A DNA stretch of 36,149 bases from a virus, in the IMG/VR virus record IMGVR_UViG_3300029258_002230, positions 1 through 36,149 of that record. The stretch is one strand, 5' to 3'. The translations under genes and the position numbers were made by a program. The stretch's first letter is position 1. The number at the start of each line of letters is the position of its first letter. The notes under the pieces are model-generated. The model saw only the letters and a program-made list of their open reading frames with translations, ran no database searches and was not told where the DNA came from. Positions 12,697 to 21,600 of the stretch are shown here, one piece after another.

Positions 12697-13815
12697 ATGG
12701 AAAATTTGGACTTGGAACAAATGGCTGAAGAAGATGGTGCTGTTGAAGGCGCCGTAGAAGAAACTGTTGAGACCAACGGTGAGTTGGTGATGGAAGATGA
12801 CCTGGACGCAGCGGTAGAGGATGCTGCAGACCCTACCGACGAAGAGACGTCCGCCGAAGAAGCTTCTACAGATGGAGACACGGAAGAAGCCGCGCCAGCA
12901 AGATTGGATTTTGAAGCTCGTGCCGAAGCGATGGGTCTGACCCCACTGGGAGCAGAAGGTTGTTTCCATTACGCAGATGAATTTTCAGAAGTCGTATATC
13001 GCCTGTTGCAAACGGGTAGTGGCGCCGGCCTGGTAGATGATGTCCAGGTTCCGCCTGTCGGTCTTTTCACCAAGCCTGCCGGAATCGATGGAGAATTCGG
13101 ATGGGTCGGTATCGTTTCCATGTATTATAAGTTCGAGGGAAACGGAGCTTTGATCGGCCGGATTCGTGAATCTGTTGCCGCAGTTGGGAATCCCATCATG
13201 TCCGAGAACACTGTTATGGCGCCCAACCTGGCCAGCATCCGTCACGACATTGTGATTCAACATGCTACCAATGTGCCCGCAGTCGGAGATATGTATCCGG
13301 TTCTGATCGTCACCAATAGCTATGACGGCACGAAAGCTGCCAACGTTGCTTTTGGTTTGAGTTTCAACGATGGGGAACAAGACATCCGGTTCTGTTCCCA
13401 CAAGAAGCTTGGCTCCCTTCGCCAGATCCATTTGGAAGGTGCCGATACGACCATGCAGGCTGAGGTTGGTGGTTACATCACCGCCTTCGCCGGCAATATT
13501 GGAGACATGATCCAGGCCAACATGGAAAGCACCATCACGGAAGATGATATGATGAGTGTGCTTGACATGATTGAGAAGCAGACCGGCAAGACCAGGCGCG
13601 AGGCAATCTCCGCCGTTATTACCGAAGCTCATCCCACAGAGGGTATTGAGTCTTGGACAATGACCAGCTGGCAGCTCTTCAATGCCATTACGAAGTTCAG
13701 CTCCCTTGAGGCGAACCTCAATTCCAAGAAGATTTTGGAGAGTGTTGCCGAACGTGTGCTGATCATTCCGGCGCAAATGGTCGAAGCCGTGGCCGCCCTC
13801 AGAACTGCAGAATAA
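12697..13815 (+). CDS. Acidic-leader protein, possibly DUF932-like
   Basis: 372 residues, ATG 12697 with AAAGGAGATC upstream. The first 65 residues are almost entirely Glu, Asp, Ala, Thr and Val and are probably disordered. The following domain (VGLFTKPAGIDGEFGWVGIVSMYY, HDIVIQHATNVPAVGDMYPVLIVTNSYDGTKAANVAFGLSF) is reminiscent of DUF932 phage/plasmid proteins, whose function is not established. A helical C-terminal part follows (MLDMIEKQTGKTRREAISAVITE). The family call is tentative. It is the last gene of the GC-rich trio (SPFH, coiled coil, this one) and ends at a strong terminator. Confidence 0.65.
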   Translation: MENLDLEQMAEEDGAVEGAVEETVETNGELVMEDDLDAAVEDAADPTDEETSAEEASTDGDTEEAAPARLDFEARAEAMGLTPLGAEGCFHYADEFSEVVYRLLQTGSGAGLVDDVQVPPVGLFTKPAGIDGEFGWVGIVSMYYKFEGNGALIGRIRESVAAVGNPIMSENTVMAPNLASIRHDIVIQHATNVPAVGDMYPVLIVTNSYDGTKAANVAFGLSFNDGEQDIRFCSHKKLGSLRQIHLEGADTTMQAEVGGYITAFAGNIGDMIQANMESTITEDDMMSVLDMIEKQTGKTRREAISAVITEAHPTEGIESWTMTSWQLFNAITKFSSLEANLNSKKILESVAERVLIIPAQMVEAVAALRTAE

Positions 13816-13835
13816 TGGTCTGAGGAGTACAAAAA

Positions 13836-13869
13836 AAATGAGGCGTCCGAAAGGGCGTCTCATTTTTTT
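13836..13869. terminator. Bidirectional intrinsic terminator
   Basis: AAATGAGGCGTCC (13836-13848) pairs with GGGCGTCTCATTT (13853-13865) around a GAAA tetraloop. Seven T follow on the plus strand (13863-13869) and an A run precedes it (13831-13838), which makes a T run on the minus strand. It can stop the plus-strand SPFH/DUF932-like transcript and the convergent minus-strand mini-operon. Confidence 0.92.
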
Positions 13870-13873
13870 GTTG

Positions 13874-13990
13874 TTAATATCTTCTTGGCTTCCCACCACA
13901 AAAGCATCTTACCATATCATATAGAAGCGATGGGAAGAACCAAAGTAGATACACAATTGCTGATATGGTTTGTAATGGTTTAAGTTTCAT
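13874..13990 (-). CDS. 38-residue membrane protein
   Basis: A very short gene on the minus strand: ATG at 13990, TAA at 13876-13874, preceded by GGAGA in the end of the upstream gene and overlapping its stop. The product, starting MKLKPLQTISAIVYLLW, is a single membrane helix followed by a basic, Cys-containing tail (RCFCGGKPRRY). The coupled start and the terminator immediately after it support a real gene. Unassigned. Confidence 0.6.
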   Translation of the reverse strand: MKLKPLQTISAIVYLLWFFPSLLYDMVRCFCGGKPRRY

Positions 13991-14144
13991 TTTCTCCATC
14001 CCCATCCTCGACGAATGAAAGATCATATTCAAATCCTAGAGTGCCTTTGATAACGTTGTACCCTATTAGTGGTACCCAGAATCCGAGGATTAAACAACTA
14101 CCCAGCAAGGTTAAAACCAAGCTTGTTAATGAAGGTTCATTCAT
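13980..14144 (-). CDS. 54-residue membrane protein
   Basis: The start is ATG 14144, which sits 5 bases after GGAGGCGGG and overlaps the upstream stop as ATGA. The longer frame upstream lies in the previous gene. Residues 6-30 are hydrophobic (LTSLVLTLLGSCLILGFWVPLIGYNVI); the tail is acidic (DLSFVEDGDGENET). Likely a small inner-membrane protein with one or two passes. Middle gene of a three-gene minus-strand unit. Confidence 0.65.
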   Translation of the reverse strand: MNEPSLTSLVLTLLGSCLILGFWVPLIGYNVIKGTLGFEYDLSFVEDGDGENET

Positions 14145-14308
14145 GACGTCCCGCCTCCTAGTGCCATTATTATTGCAAGCGCAGTACCTGCACACCCTAA
14201 TAGAAATATCACAAGTGCGACTCTCTGCGCATGTTCGATGCATACTTCACATTCAGTATCATCGATCAATAATGGACGACCACATTTACACTTAGCCAAT
14301 TCCATCAT
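14141..14308 (-). CDS. Small membrane protein with a zinc-knuckle-like N terminus
   Basis: The start is ATG 14308 (or 14305) next to GGAGGTG. The in-frame ATG at 14338 has no ribosome site. 55 residues. The N-terminal CKCGRPLLIDDTECEVC (CxC...CxxC) may bind zinc. Then a membrane helix (VALVIFLLGCAGTALAIIMAL). First gene of the minus-strand mini-operon of three membrane proteins. Small phage membrane proteins are often involved in lysis or exclusion, but there is no specific sign of a holin beyond size and hydrophobicity. Confidence 0.65.
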   Translation of the reverse strand: MMELAKCKCGRPLLIDDTECEVCIEHAQRVALVIFLLGCAGTALAIIMALGGGTS

Positions 14309-14339
14309 CGCACCTCCTTTGGCAGTTTTATATTTCATA

Positions 14340-14485
14340 GTATATTTTAAACAATCTTGCTTCTCTAGTTATTAATATATATAGTAATTCGGTTTCTACG
14401 GACGGTTCTAAAAGTATTAAAAATACTTAGTTAATATATAGATGTAATTTCCCGAACAAAATATAAACAACAAGGAGTTTACGAA
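14340..14485. promoter_or_regulatory. Divergent AT-rich promoter region
   Basis: About 145 bases separate the minus-strand mini-operon from the first plus-strand virion gene. There are two TTAATATATA elements (about 14371-14380 and 14431-14440) and a 15-base inverted repeat AGTATT-AAA-AATACT near 14413-14427. They may be phage late-promoter or operator elements; similar TAATATATA occurs at 15963 before the terminase gene. No canonical -35 box is clear. The plus-strand ribosome site is AAGGAG at 14472-14477. Confidence 0.4.
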
Positions 14486-15703
14486 ATGGCTAATACCATA
14501 CTTGCACCACAAAGAAGTTATCTTTTTGAACTGAAAATCAAGGGTATAGATTATACGCCAGATATTTATCAAGTTCGAGTTACTACATCAATTGCCGCTC
14601 CATGGCCAGTTGTTGTTTTGAATATTTTTGTAGATGTAAATGATGTAATATTAGAAGGATTGTGGGGACAGGATCCATGTGAATTAAACATCATCTTACT
14701 TGGACAAACAGGATTACAAAGCGACCAAATCAAATTAGATTTGATGGTTGTAGATATGAATCTTGACATCCAAACAAAAGATCAAATGTCAGAAGGAAAA
14801 CAAAAAGATCGAACCCCAATAACAATTACTACAGTTGCTAGAGATGCCTTCAAAACCATGACAACAATGGTAAATGATGTTTTTGAAAATATGTCCTTAA
14901 AAGATATTATTTCTAGTTTAGTATCAACAGCAGGTGGAACATTAATTTATGATGCAAAGAACGAAAACACAGAAAAGATATCACAAGTTGTCGTACCACC
15001 AACAACATTATATCGAGTGATTCAATATCTTGATTCAACATTTGGTTTGTTTGAAGGAGTTCCTGTTGCTTTCTGTGATTTAGAAAACAACGTTCATATT
15101 TATAACTTGTCAGAACGTATGAATAAAAGTCAAACATTTACCATCACACAATTAGCAAGTGGAATGAATACAACAGATATTGTTGAAAATACATCATCAG
15201 GTAAAGAGTTTTACACATATTCTGTAGTGAAGACAAGATATAGAGGAAATGCAACATATGCTGTTTTAGCAAGTAACATGGCTTTTATTGCAAAACCAAA
15301 AGATTCATTATACTATCCTGTTGATCTAACCTTAGATGGGATATGTAAAGATAATGGTTTAATATCCAGAAACAGTAAAATACCGACAGATACAAATATC
15401 GCTCACAGAAAAACATATTATATTAATCAAACAGGGTACAACTATACAGAAGCTTTTGCTCGTTCAATAATGGCGAAAAGAATATCTTCTTTATCAGAAG
15501 TCAATATTAGTATTGAAAAAAATCTACCTGTTTGGAATTTACTTCAAGTTGGGGAACCTGTTAAATTTATTCCTCGAACCGTCGAGTTTATTAACCTTTC
15601 TGGAAAATATATTTTAAAAGCATCTGATTTATATTTCAAAAAAAATAAAGACTGGGAATCAACTGCAAATATTTATTTGATCAGAACTAACAGAACTATA
15701 TAA
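14486..15703 (+). CDS. Probable baseplate hub protein (gp27/gpD-like)
   Basis: 405 residues, ATG 14486. The N-terminal part (YLFELKIKGIDYTPDIYQVRVTTSIAAPWPVVVLNIFVDV) and later beta-rich layout, with ITITTVARDAFKTM, a helical linker and a C-terminal domain with WNLLQVGEPVKFIPRTVE...SGKYILKASDLYFKK, resemble the hub proteins that sit under the tail tube (T4 gp27, Mu/P2 gpD type). Those bind the spike and form the torus at the base of the tube. The assignment rests on general resemblance and on its place beside the terminase and tape measure genes. Other baseplate roles are possible. Confidence 0.55.
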   Translation: MANTILAPQRSYLFELKIKGIDYTPDIYQVRVTTSIAAPWPVVVLNIFVDVNDVILEGLWGQDPCELNIILLGQTGLQSDQIKLDLMVVDMNLDIQTKDQMSEGKQKDRTPITITTVARDAFKTMTTMVNDVFENMSLKDIISSLVSTAGGTLIYDAKNENTEKISQVVVPPTTLYRVIQYLDSTFGLFEGVPVAFCDLENNVHIYNLSERMNKSQTFTITQLASGMNTTDIVENTSSGKEFYTYSVVKTRYRGNATYAVLASNMAFIAKPKDSLYYPVDLTLDGICKDNGLISRNSKIPTDTNIAHRKTYYINQTGYNYTEAFARSIMAKRISSLSEVNISIEKNLPVWNLLQVGEPVKFIPRTVEFINLSGKYILKASDLYFKKNKDWESTANIYLIRTNRTI

Positions 15704-15722
15704 AAAAGAAACAACAAAATTT

Positions 15723-15957
15723 GACTAGAGCCTGAGGCTCCAGTCTAGAAGACTTGGATTGATTTTGATTTCAGTTGAGTGTTGAATAGCTTTAGTCTGG
15801 GCTTCTTCTTAGCTGCGGGTAGACTAAAACCATCCAATCAGACTGGTTAGTGACGAGTTAACCTCTGAAATCAAAAGCGTCTCTTCCGTGTGGTCGGGTC
15901 ACGGTAGACGAGGATACGTAATGAATAAGACTAATTGACAACAATTCTCCTTATTCA
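15723..15957 (+). ncRNA. Structured RNA candidate upstream of the terminase gene
   Basis: The 362-base gap between the hub-like and terminase genes has no gene but dense pairing. A hairpin GACT-A-GAGCC / GGCTC-C-AGTC spans 15723-15745. A 12-bp perfect helix TTTTGATTTCAG (15763-15774) / CTGAAATCAAAA (15865-15876) closes a multi-branch region containing TTTAGTCT (15791-15798) / AGACTAAA (15821-15828) and GGTTA/TAACC (15845-15863). Then CGTCT/AGACG (15878-15910) encloses CCGTG/CACGG. Finally TGAATAAG (15922-15929) / CTTATTCA (15950-15957) encloses AATTG/CAATT. It shares AATGAATAAGAC, GTAGA and TGGTCG, in order, with the RNA upstream of the split tRNA. Could be an sRNA or a 5' leader controlling terminase. 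Confidence 0.6.
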
Positions 15958-16065
15958 ATAAGTAATATATATAATTCTTAGTTCTAACCAAAAACTATTG
16001 GATAAATAGAACAAACTTTAAAGGGATATCTTCCATCGACATTACGCCGGAAAGTAGAGGAAAAA
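15958..16065 (+). promoter_or_regulatory. AT-rich leader of the terminase gene
   Basis: It contains TAATATATATA (15963-15973) and GATAAATAG (16001-16009), the latter close to the T4 late-promoter box TATAAATA. A late promoter here is plausible but unproven. The ribosome site GTAGAGGAAAAAA lies immediately before ATG 16066. No gene in this stretch. Confidence 0.35.
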
Positions 16066-17745
16066 ATGGCTAAAGCAACTAGGTCTGTTAAATCACAAGC
16101 AGAATTTTATGTGCAAGAATATCTTAAATGTAAGAATTCATTTAAGTATTTTGTACCGAGATACATCCTGCTTGAACTGACCGGTGGTGACCAACATTTT
16201 ACTCCTTATGGTAAACAGTTTGAATTGATTGATTTAATTCTTTCTAATAAGTTTGTGCTTGTATTGAAGAGTAGACAGATTGGTATTTCAACTGTTATGA
16301 AGGCATTTGTTGTTTGGTTAACTATATTTCATGATAACGTTGTAGTTGGAATTATTTCAAAGGATGCTCCAGAAGCTACAGATTTTACTCGTGATATCAT
16401 TTCAATGATTGAAAAACTTCCAACATGGTTACAGCCAAAATTCAAAAAGAATACCGAAAGAACTTTTATTTTAGACAATGGATCTAAATGTTATGCTTCT
16501 CCGGTTGTTCCTAATGCTCCAGAAAAAACTCTTCGAGGTAAATCAATTACGTTCCTAGTTATTGACGAGGCCGCGTTTATTCATCATATTGACACAGCTT
16601 GGACTTCCATTATTCCTACTCTTTCAACAAATCAGATGCATGCTAGAAAAGCTGGAGTTCCTTATGGAACTATTTTATTATCAACACCCAACAGAGCAGT
16701 TGGAGTCGGAGCATGGTTCTTTAAGAAGTATTCAGATGCAGTTTCTGGAGAAAGTACTTCTCTAACACCATTTGTAATTCATTGGAAAGATATACCAGAG
16801 TTAGCAGATGATCCTTATTGGTATAAAGGTATTTGTGATCTATTTGACAATGATCCTCGTAAAATTGAACAGGAACTTGAACTAAAGTTTCTTAGTACTG
16901 AAGGTTCATTCTTTAGCGAAATCACTAGTGCTAAATTACAAGACGGTGTTAAGAAACCAATAGAGAAGTTTCATATTTTTAACGGCGAGATTTGGACATG
17001 GCAAGAACCAAATAGAAAACAATTCTATTTAACAGGAGTTGATACAGCGCCAGAACATGGACACGATAAGTCAGCTATTGTTGTTTTCGATTATGAAACA
17101 ATGGAACAAGTTTGGGAATTTAGTGCTAAATGTTCTGTAACTGACTTTATTAAAGTTGTCATGTTAGCTTGTACAAAATATCCAGGTCAGGTTATTATTG
17201 AATCCAATTCATATGGAAATCATGTCGTTGAAGCAATGTATCGATCTGAACATGCTCCAATGGTTTACAAAGAGAAAAGGGGACTCAATACTATTGTTCC
17301 TGGCCTCAGTACAAACGCTAAAACAAGACCACTAATGGTTGACTCGTTATATTCATTTGTAACTGACTTTCCAGAAATAGTCAAATCTCAAAGATTAGCT
17401 TTAGAACTAATTGGTTTGATTACAAAACCCAACGGTAAAGTAGAAGCTGATCTTGGATGCCGAGACGACCTTGCAATTGCAACATCACTATGTACATACG
17501 TTCGTAAATATGATCCCCCTCTGTTAATTGATAAGGGTTTTACACATAGTGTACAAAAAGATTTTACTGATATCATGAGCACAAATACAGAGGAATTTTT
17601 TGGAACCATGACAAGTTCAAATGTAATGCGACATATTAAAGACCATAATATTGGTGGAATTATTGATATTATGAGTTTTTATAATCTAAGTTCAGGAGTG
17701 GCTGAAGATGACAAAGAAGATGAAAACAACAGAACAGGAGCTTAA
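16066..17745 (+). CDS. terL: Terminase large subunit (T4 gp17-like)
   Basis: 559 residues. The ATPase domain has a Walker A variant LKSRQIGIST (about residues 67-76), a Walker B strand with catalytic acid FLVIDEAAF (about 163-171), and a coupling motif LLSTPNR near 205. The nuclease domain shows LTGVDTAP (about 322, first Asp), VIIESNSYG (about 376) and CRDDLAIA (about 465, late Asp), the RNase H-like acidic triad pattern of gp17. It pumps DNA into the prohead and cuts headful ends. Length and domain order are normal and nothing is missing. The next gene starts 38 bases before its stop. Confidence 0.95.
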   Translation: MAKATRSVKSQAEFYVQEYLKCKNSFKYFVPRYILLELTGGDQHFTPYGKQFELIDLILSNKFVLVLKSRQIGISTVMKAFVVWLTIFHDNVVVGIISKDAPEATDFTRDIISMIEKLPTWLQPKFKKNTERTFILDNGSKCYASPVVPNAPEKTLRGKSITFLVIDEAAFIHHIDTAWTSIIPTLSTNQMHARKAGVPYGTILLSTPNRAVGVGAWFFKKYSDAVSGESTSLTPFVIHWKDIPELADDPYWYKGICDLFDNDPRKIEQELELKFLSTEGSFFSEITSAKLQDGVKKPIEKFHIFNGEIWTWQEPNRKQFYLTGVDTAPEHGHDKSAIVVFDYETMEQVWEFSAKCSVTDFIKVVMLACTKYPGQVIIESNSYGNHVVEAMYRSEHAPMVYKEKRGLNTIVPGLSTNAKTRPLMVDSLYSFVTDFPEIVKSQRLALELIGLITKPNGKVEADLGCRDDLAIATSLCTYVRKYDPPLLIDKGFTHSVQKDFTDIMSTNTEEFFGTMTSSNVMRHIKDHNIGGIIDIMSFYNLSSGVAEDDKEDENNRTGA

Positions 17746-18613
17746 AGAACTCTTTGTTTTACCGTTTGGTCTGAAAAAGATTGCAACATTAGATGGTTTA
17801 GACTTATTCGGGTCTGACCGTTTAAATAAAAGTTTTGTGAAAACAATGAGTAAGACTGGACGAGGAAAAGCCATTGCTTCAACTATTGAATCTATGATAG
17901 CCAAACAACAATTCTTACCTGCTTTTGTTAGTAAAAACATTTTTGCTTTGATTAAACGTAAGGTATTTCCAGGTGGACTGCCAAAAGGTATAATGGGGTT
18001 CTATTCACTACGACATAAAGTTATTATGTTATGCTTGGATAACAATATTAAGTTTGGATTTGCAAATGATGATTGGATGGCTAGATTAACAATACATGAA
18101 GGAATGCATAAAATGGCTTCAGAGCATTCTTCTGCATTTATGTCATTTTTCAAAAAAGATTTAGAAGATTATTATGCAGCTTTGTTTACTCGTTTGTTTT
18201 CTTTAAAAACAAGACCAAAAGAAATGGATAAGATAGTAAAGTTTATTTTCTTTAAAGTTGAACAAGGTCAGAAATGGCATGATAACTCTGTTATTATGTC
18301 TTACTATAAAATGCTGCAAACAACATTAAAGAAATATACAACTTTGCCTGATGAAGCATTTGAAGGAATGGTGAGGGACTATATTGTTACATGGAAAGTT
18401 TACGTTAAAGCACCTTATTTATTGTTTCAAAATATTCAAAAATATGCTCACATTCTAAGGCCAATAGCATACGCATATAAAGACGTTTATGGTAAATTTG
18501 TAAACAGAAATTTTTACATACAAGAAATAGGAATACCTTCAGAAGTAATTGCTATTAGATCAGAAATCAAAGGGGATTCTCTGACTTATAAAGCATTTTC
18601 TAAACTAGGATAG
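17708..18613 (+). CDS. Putative zinc metallopeptidase-like protein (HEGMH)
   Basis: 301 residues, ATG 17708 inside the terminase end with GGAG nine bases upstream. Around residues 127-138, LTIHEGMHKMASEH contains an HExxH zinc motif followed by a further Glu-His, as in minimal metallopeptidases. SLRHKVIMLCLDNN just before it could be the edge strand usual for such folds. The remainder is helical and basic, with aromatic-rich stretches. Its position between terminase and tape measure suggests a virion or assembly role, for example a maturation protease or a protein packaged in the particle. Catalysis is not proven; the motif could be structural. Confidence 0.6.
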   Translation: MTKKMKTTEQELKELFVLPFGLKKIATLDGLDLFGSDRLNKSFVKTMSKTGRGKAIASTIESMIAKQQFLPAFVSKNIFALIKRKVFPGGLPKGIMGFYSLRHKVIMLCLDNNIKFGFANDDWMARLTIHEGMHKMASEHSSAFMSFFKKDLEDYYAALFTRLFSLKTRPKEMDKIVKFIFFKVEQGQKWHDNSVIMSYYKMLQTTLKKYTTLPDEAFEGMVRDYIVTWKVYVKAPYLLFQNIQKYAHILRPIAYAYKDVYGKFVNRNFYIQEIGIPSEVIAIRSEIKGDSLTYKAFSKLG

Positions 18614-18625
18614 AGGTAAACTAGT

Positions 18626-21600
18626 ATGGCAAACAATGATGATATCTTAAAAGCGGCGGATCGAGAATCGAAAGAACGACTTCGCCAGATTGACATGGTT
18701 ACATCAAATGTGTCCAAGTTGCGCGCCGAAATTAATCGAAAAATGACAGAGGTGGATCGCCGATCCACTCAAATGTCTACGATGACTGATAGATCAATAG
18801 CAAAGTTAAGTACAGATCTTGGAACGATCAAGAAGGGAATGGCGAGACAGAATAGTGCTATTCAAACAATTGGAAATCAAAAAGGAATAAGAGAAGTTCA
18901 GACATCTGTTAATACAATGATGAAGACCATGAGTAAATCTGTTGATTATCTTGCTCGTGGTGTTAGAACTACATCAGCAGAAACTATGAGAATGACCAAA
19001 AACGCTATTGGTCAATATGGAAAAGCGATTAGTGAAGATATTAGTATAAACAAACAAAATACAATTGCAATGGCGATGGCCAAATCATCTCCACTATTTG
19101 GTTACTTTGCATCAAAGTTTATGGAGACTGAGGTCTATTCTGAATTTACAGATAAAATTAAACAAAAATTTAGTGACGCGTTTAAAGCTATTACTCCATT
19201 GTTTACAGGAATCTTTAGACAACTTGGAGAGAAACTTTCGAACCTCCGCTATCTATTTGCTAGAAAACCAAAAATTGAATACTCAGATGAATCCTTACGA
19301 GCGATGGGTAATGTTGCAGCAACTGTTCGAGGATATGGTGAAAAAGCTGCTGCTAGAAATAATAAAAAGAAGAAGATTCCTCACCTTGCGTCCGGTGGTA
19401 CGATTAAGAAATCAGGGTTAGCTAAAGTCCATAAAGGTGAAGTAGTAATGCCAATGGACGAACTCCTGAGAGAAATTGATAGAAAAGCAGAACAGCAAGG
19501 GGATTCTAAACTTGCTAGAACTTTTATGGGCGGTTTGACCGTCATGTCTCAGGATATGGCCAACATTGAAAAGTATGTTGCCAGAGCTGAGATGGAGAAG
19601 CCAAGAGAAAGAAAGGGACTTGCAAGAACGTTTGTAGACGCATTTAAGAAAGCCAAAGACTCTGATACTTTACAATGGCAAGAACGTCTTCTTAGAGCTA
19701 CTCTTGAACTAAAAACAGAATTAGTTGGTTCAACTGATAGAATGAAGTTAGCATGGCAAGAAACTCTTATTCAACATCCAACTTTTCGTAATATTCTTGC
19801 ACTTACAAAAGGTTTACATGCAGCTTTCACACTTCCTCTGAGATATCTTTTCGCAGCTCGTGGTGGGTTCATGGGTCTGTGGAGAAAAGCAACCAGATCT
19901 AAAAACATATTTCAAAATATGGTTTCTGGTCTTGGATTGATGTACACTCAGTGGTCGCCTAAGTTTGATTTGATGGCGAAAAGTCTTTCTCAGTTGTCTG
20001 ATGAGGAATATAAGAAAGCAGCTACAGATAAAACTCATACACAATTCGACAAGTTAAAAGCTTGGGTTGAAGGAAAAGAATCTCCAGGTGGTAAACCAAA
20101 GAAGTTTGGTGAAACACTTTTTACCGCGTATACTAGTTTCTTAGGTCTTGATAAAGCAGAACTTGATAAAGCAGGGATAACTACATTTTCTGATATGAAC
20201 CCAAAGACGCTCATGGAGAAAGCTGGGGTTTCAAAGAAAGTTCTTCAAGAAAAATGGCGTCAATCATTTAGAAAAACAGGTGCTGATGTAGCAACATCTG
20301 AAGCAAAAGCTAAATTAAATCCGTTAGCTGATGTTATTAAAGATAGAATTGATGACGTAGTTTTTGATGCAACATTTGCTCTAAAAGGAATTAAAAAGGG
20401 TGGTGTTGCAGGTGCCAAATTAAGAGCTCAAGCAGTTGGTACTAGAATAAAAGGTGTTGGTAGCAAAGTCAAACAAAAGATATCAGATGCTGATAAGAAA
20501 AAAATGGCTGTTCAAGCTGGAATTTTACTAGCTTCTGGTGGCTGGTCCACTGGTATGGGTCTTGTTGGTGAAGGTGGATCTTTTAATAAAGAAGAATGGG
20601 CGAGAAAGAAGCAATCAGTTAAAGATTTACCTGACACATTAAAGGGACTTCCAGAAGAATTTCGAAAAGACCCAAAAGGAATGTTGAAGAAATCTGGTAA
20701 GTTTGGATTGAATCATGGCTTGACAGCTTACATGCTTGGAAGTAGATTTTTACCCCGTGCTGCTAAGGGCGGAGTTATACATAAAACTGGAAAACTAATT
20801 GGACATAAGGGTGAAGTAATTTTACCTCTTAGAAAAGTTTTTGAACTTATAAATACATTTGCACGCAGTACGTGGGCACTTGTTCAAAAACTTAACCCCT
20901 TAACAAAGCTTGGGGAGATTTTCAAAAAGGGACAATCTAAATTTCCATTTCAACTTAAAAGCAAATTAGCAGATTCTTCTAAAATTGGCACCAAGTTGAT
21001 GGGAGTTTACTCTACCATTTTACAAAAGAAACATGAATTCTGGGCGAGAAGAACATGGAAGAAAGAAGTAAAATTACAAAAAGAAACTCTACGGGAAAGA
21101 GAAAGATTTGCAAGAAAATTTGAAAAAATTCGAGACAAGAGTGATACCATTTCTGAGAAGGCTAGAACCAAATTAGAAAAAAGATCTGAAAAGTTTTATG
21201 AAAGATCAGAAAATCTTAGAAATAAATCAGCAGAGAATACACAAAAGCGTCAAACGAGATGGGAAAAAATTAGAGCAAGAGTACAACAAAAGTTTGATGC
21301 TAAAGTAGACAGAATGCGTGAATATGCTGGCATGAAAGCAGCAAGAAAACAAGCAAAAGTACTTTCTAAATATGATCGATTAATGCATAAGGATCGAGTA
21401 ACGTATGCAAAAAAAGCTCGAGATTACAAAAAACAACTAAACGATGAAATAATTGGAGAGGCTAAAGCTCTACAAAAACATCATCGTAGAACAATGACAT
21501 TTTATAGAAGACTTCATGGCTGGTTTGCTGGTAGAGAAGAGCGACGCCAAAAAAGAATGGAGAAATCTCAACAAAAGATAGCGAACCAACGTGAAAAGAT

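Noticed and set aside
12985-13899. 304-residue minus-strand frame opposite the acidic-leader gene
   Set aside because: It is a shadow of a GC-rich gene; the plus-strand product has a proper ribosome site and a terminator, and the minus frame crosses the terminator.
12155-20010. Hammerhead core word CTGATGA at about 12161, 18348 and 19997
   Set aside because: All three are inside clear coding sequence and lack a matching CGAAA partner with flanking stems.
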